NCBI RefSeq assembly: GCF_012027645.1
Contig: NZ_SNUU01000001.1
Location: 1,364,001 to 1,428,000 of the forward strand
DNA from: Thermococcus sp. 18S1
GTDB lineage: Archaea; Methanobacteriota_B; Thermococci; Thermococcales; Thermococcaceae
Length of the DNA stretch: 64,000 nucleotides
Reading direction: 5' to 3'
The notes below the pieces were generated by a model that was not told the origin of the DNA, made no database searches, and saw only the letters and a program-made list of their open reading frames with translations. Positions 62,332-64,000 of this stretch are shown piece after piece. The translations under genes were made by a program, and so were the position numbers. Each line of letters opens with the position of its first letter. The first letter of the stretch is position 1.

Positions 62332-62828
62332 AGCCCTGCCTCTCCCGCTATTTCATCTATAGCCTTCTTCAGCTCGTCGTAGGCTTCCTCAAGCGACTCC
62401 GGGATTACCTTGGTGTCCGCTATGACCGGCATGAAGTTCGTGTCCCCGTTCCACCTCGGCACTATGTGAAGGTGCACGTGGTCGTCTATTCCGGCGCCGG
62501 CAACGCGGCCGAGGTTCACACCCATGTTGAAGCCGTGGGGGTTCATGGTCTTCTTCAGGGCCTTTATCATGAGCTGGGAGAGCTTCATCATTTCAAGAAG
62601 CTCCTCCTCTGTCAGGTCTTCCCACTTTCCAACGTGCCTGTAGGGGGCTATCATGACGTGTCCGGGGTTGTAGGGATAGTTGTTCATGATTATGAAGCAG
62701 TGCTTCCCGCGGTAGAGAATGAGCCTCTCCCTGTCACGGTTTTCCTTCGGGAAGTCGCAGAAAATGCAGCCATCGTGTTTGGGTGAGCGTATGTATTCGA
62801 TCCTCCATGGTGCCCAAAGGGTTTTCAT
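62328..62828 (-). CDS. HIT family nucleotide hydrolase/transferase
   Basis: The 166-residue protein has the histidine triad HVHLHIVPRW (about 117-126), an N-terminal LWAPWRIEYI and a C-x2-C pair (CIFC, about 21-24), typical of the archaeal/Ap4A-phosphorylase-like HIT branch. It would act on dinucleoside polyphosphates or nucleotide adducts. ATG 62828 follows GGAGGTGAGGTC. It is divergent from the phosphoglycerate mutase gene, with about 100 bp between. Confidence 0.9.
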   Translation of the reverse strand: MKTLWAPWRIEYIRSPKHDGCIFCDFPKENRDRERLILYRGKHCFIIMNNYPYNPGHVMIAPYRHVGKWEDLTEEELLEMMKLSQLMIKALKKTMNPHGFNMGVNLGRVAGAGIDDHVHLHIVPRWNGDTNFMPVIADTKVIPESLEEAYDELKKAIDEIAGEAGL

Positions 62829-62930
62829 GACCTCACCTCCAGTGGGAGAAACGGGGGTAGGTTAAAAGCTTTTTTGGGTCATCCAACAAAGCTTTTAACT
62901 CCACCCTTCTACTCACCCCAGGTGATAGGT

Positions 62931-64000
62931 ATGAAGCAGAGGAAGGGACTTCTTATAATCCTCGATGGCCTCGGGGACAGGCCGATAGAGGAGTTCGGGG
63001 GAAAGACCCCTCTGGAGTACGCTGACACTCCGAACATGGACAGGCTCGCCAGAATGGGAATTCTCGGCCAGCAGGACCCCATAAAGCCCGGCCAGCCGGC
63101 CGGCAGCGATACCGCCCACCTGAGCATCTTCGGCTACGACCCCTACGAAGTTTATCGCGGCAGGGGCTACCTTGAGGCCATGGGTGTTGGCCTCGACCTC
63201 AGCGAGGACGACCTGGCATTCCGCGTGAACTTCGCCACCATCGAGAACGGAATCATCACCGACAGGCGCGCGGGCAGGATAAGCACCGAGGAGGCACACG
63301 AGCTCGCGAAAGCAATCCAGGAGAACGTCAAGCTCCCTGTTGACTTCATATTCGCCGGTGCCACCGGCCACAGGGCGGTTCTGGTTCTCAAGGGCATGGC
63401 TTCCGGCTACCGCGTCGGCGAAAACGACCCCCACGAGGCAGGCAAGCCGCCCCACAGGTTCACCTGGGAGGACGAGGAGAGCAAACGCGTTGCGGAAATC
63501 CTTGAAGAGTTTGCAAGAAAGGCCCACGAGGTTCTGGACAGGCACCCGATAAACGAGAGGCGCAGGAAGGAAGGAAAGCCCGTCGCCAACTACCTGCTCA
63601 TCCGCGGCGCCGGAACCTACCCTGGCATTCCGATGAAGTTCACCGAGCAGTGGAAGGTTAAGGCCGGGGCAGTCATAGCGGTTTCCCTCGTCAAGGGCGT
63701 TGCCAGGGCGATAGGCTTTGACGTCTACACCCCCGAGGGGGCCACCGGCGAGTACAACACCGACGAGATGGCCAAGGCGAAGAAGGTCGTCGAGCTCCTC
63801 AAGGACTACGACTTCGTGTTCCTCCACTTCAAGCCCACGGACGCAGCGGGCCACGACAACAACCCGAAGCTCAAGGCCGAGATGATTGAGAAGGCCGACA
63901 GGATGATAGGTTACATCATCGACAGCATCGACCTCGAAGACGTCGTCATCGCCATCACCGGCGACCACAGCACGCCGTGCGAGGTCATGAACCACAGTGG
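62931..64000 (+). CDS. apgM: 2,3-bisphosphoglycerate-independent phosphoglycerate mutase (archaeal aPGAM), cut by window edge
   Basis: The frame runs open from ATG 62931 to the last base (about 356 residues), so the C-terminus lies outside; the family is a little over 400 residues. ILDGLGDRPI (residues 9-18) supplies the first metal ligands, PAGSDTAHLSIFGYDP the phosphorylatable serine (about residue 65), and HFKPTDAAGHDN plus ITGDHSTPCEVMNHSG near the cut end carry later metal ligands. It interconverts 3- and 2-phosphoglycerate in glycolysis and gluconeogenesis. GGTGATAGGT precedes the start, and GCTTTTAAC near 62891 is the probable TATA box. Confidence 0.94.
   Translation, partial: MKQRKGLLIILDGLGDRPIEEFGGKTPLEYADTPNMDRLARMGILGQQDPIKPGQPAGSDTAHLSIFGYDPYEVYRGRGYLEAMGVGLDLSEDDLAFRVNFATIENGIITDRRAGRISTEEAHELAKAIQENVKLPVDFIFAGATGHRAVLVLKGMASGYRVGENDPHEAGKPPHRFTWEDEESKRVAEILEEFARKAHEVLDRHPINERRRKEGKPVANYLLIRGAGTYPGIPMKFTEQWKVKAGAVIAVSLVKGVARAIGFDVYTPEGATGEYNTDEMAKAKKVVELLKDYDFVFLHFKPTDAAGHDNNPKLKAEMIEKADRMIGYIIDSIDLEDVVIAITGDHSTPCEVMNHS

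Overview
The window reads as chromosomal DNA of a hyperthermophilic euryarchaeon of the order Thermococcales, most likely a Thermococcus. Evidence: archaeal-only or archaeal-type genes (GatD/GatE, archaeal-length PheS/PheT, Pus10, aIF5A with a hypusine lysine, Rpb4/RpoF, L21e, AGOG, EndoQ, aPGAM-type phosphoglycerate mutase), Thermococcales-type TATA boxes close to start codons, GGTGA/GAGGTGAT ribosome binding sites, many 1-30 bp gene overlaps, and no insertion sequence, integrase, CRISPR, tRNA or rRNA that I can see. Coding density is very high; the longest non-coding gaps are about 240 bp (8089-8331), 225 bp (56715-56939) and 200 bp (33726-33924).

Layout. 1-8.1 kb: a truncated AT-richer secreted protein, a TIM-barrel sugar isomerase-like protein, the SppA protease operon, a pterin cluster (dihydropteroate synthase-like protein, small membrane protein, RFAP synthase) and the 8-oxoguanine glycosylase AGOG. 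8.1-10.1 kb: a structured, palindrome-rich leader followed by an ABC-2 exporter. 10-20.4 kb: UbiD-family decarboxylase, XPB-like helicase, TruA, a 31-codon ORF, PheT/PheS, threonine dehydrogenase, a MinD/ParA-like ATPase and HMG-CoA reductase. 20.3-29.3 kb: two paralogous small membrane proteins, GatE/GatD, then an information-processing run (HTH/Zn-ribbon regulator, Pus10, L21e, RpoF, DUF655, KsgA) and a ferritin-like protein. 29.3-38.6 kb: an unusual radical SAM protein, the S-layer gene and a companion, an AmmeMemoRadiSam-type radical SAM enzyme, and a cell-surface glycan set (deacetylase, GT4, flippase-like). 38.7-47.6 kb: ThiL, GalT, EndoQ, then an ion-homeostasis block (ClC with CBS, CPA2 antiporter, CBS protein, CPA1 antiporter). 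47.7-56.7 kb: membrane protein, agmatinase-like ureohydrolase next to aIF5A, NSS-like transporter, Nep1, saccharopine-dehydrogenase-like protein, phosphoesterase, RNA m5C methyltransferase and ornithine carbamoyltransferase. 56.9-64 kb: two DUF996 paralogues, ThyX, an ACT-domain protein, NhaC antiporter, a HIT protein and the start of aPGAM.

Themes. RNA maturation is heavily represented (TruA, Pus10, KsgA, Nep1, an NSUN/RsmB-like methylase). Two base-repair enzymes (AGOG, EndoQ with a C-terminal PIP box) occur. Pterin synthesis genes and ThyX are both in the window, and UbiD-family and HMG-CoA reductase genes belong to isoprenoid synthesis.

The best candidates for something undescribed are non-coding: (i) 8118-8331, a leader whose 5' strand can pair with either of two downstream strands, with a T-run between them; (ii) 55628-55711, three hairpins spaced exactly 32 bp apart just upstream of the TATA box of an RNA methyltransferase gene; (iii) a long structured leader before the L21e gene; and (iv) palindromes at the transcription start of the radical SAM gene and around the TATA box at 47.66 kb. 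All of these are read by eye and none has been tested computationally.
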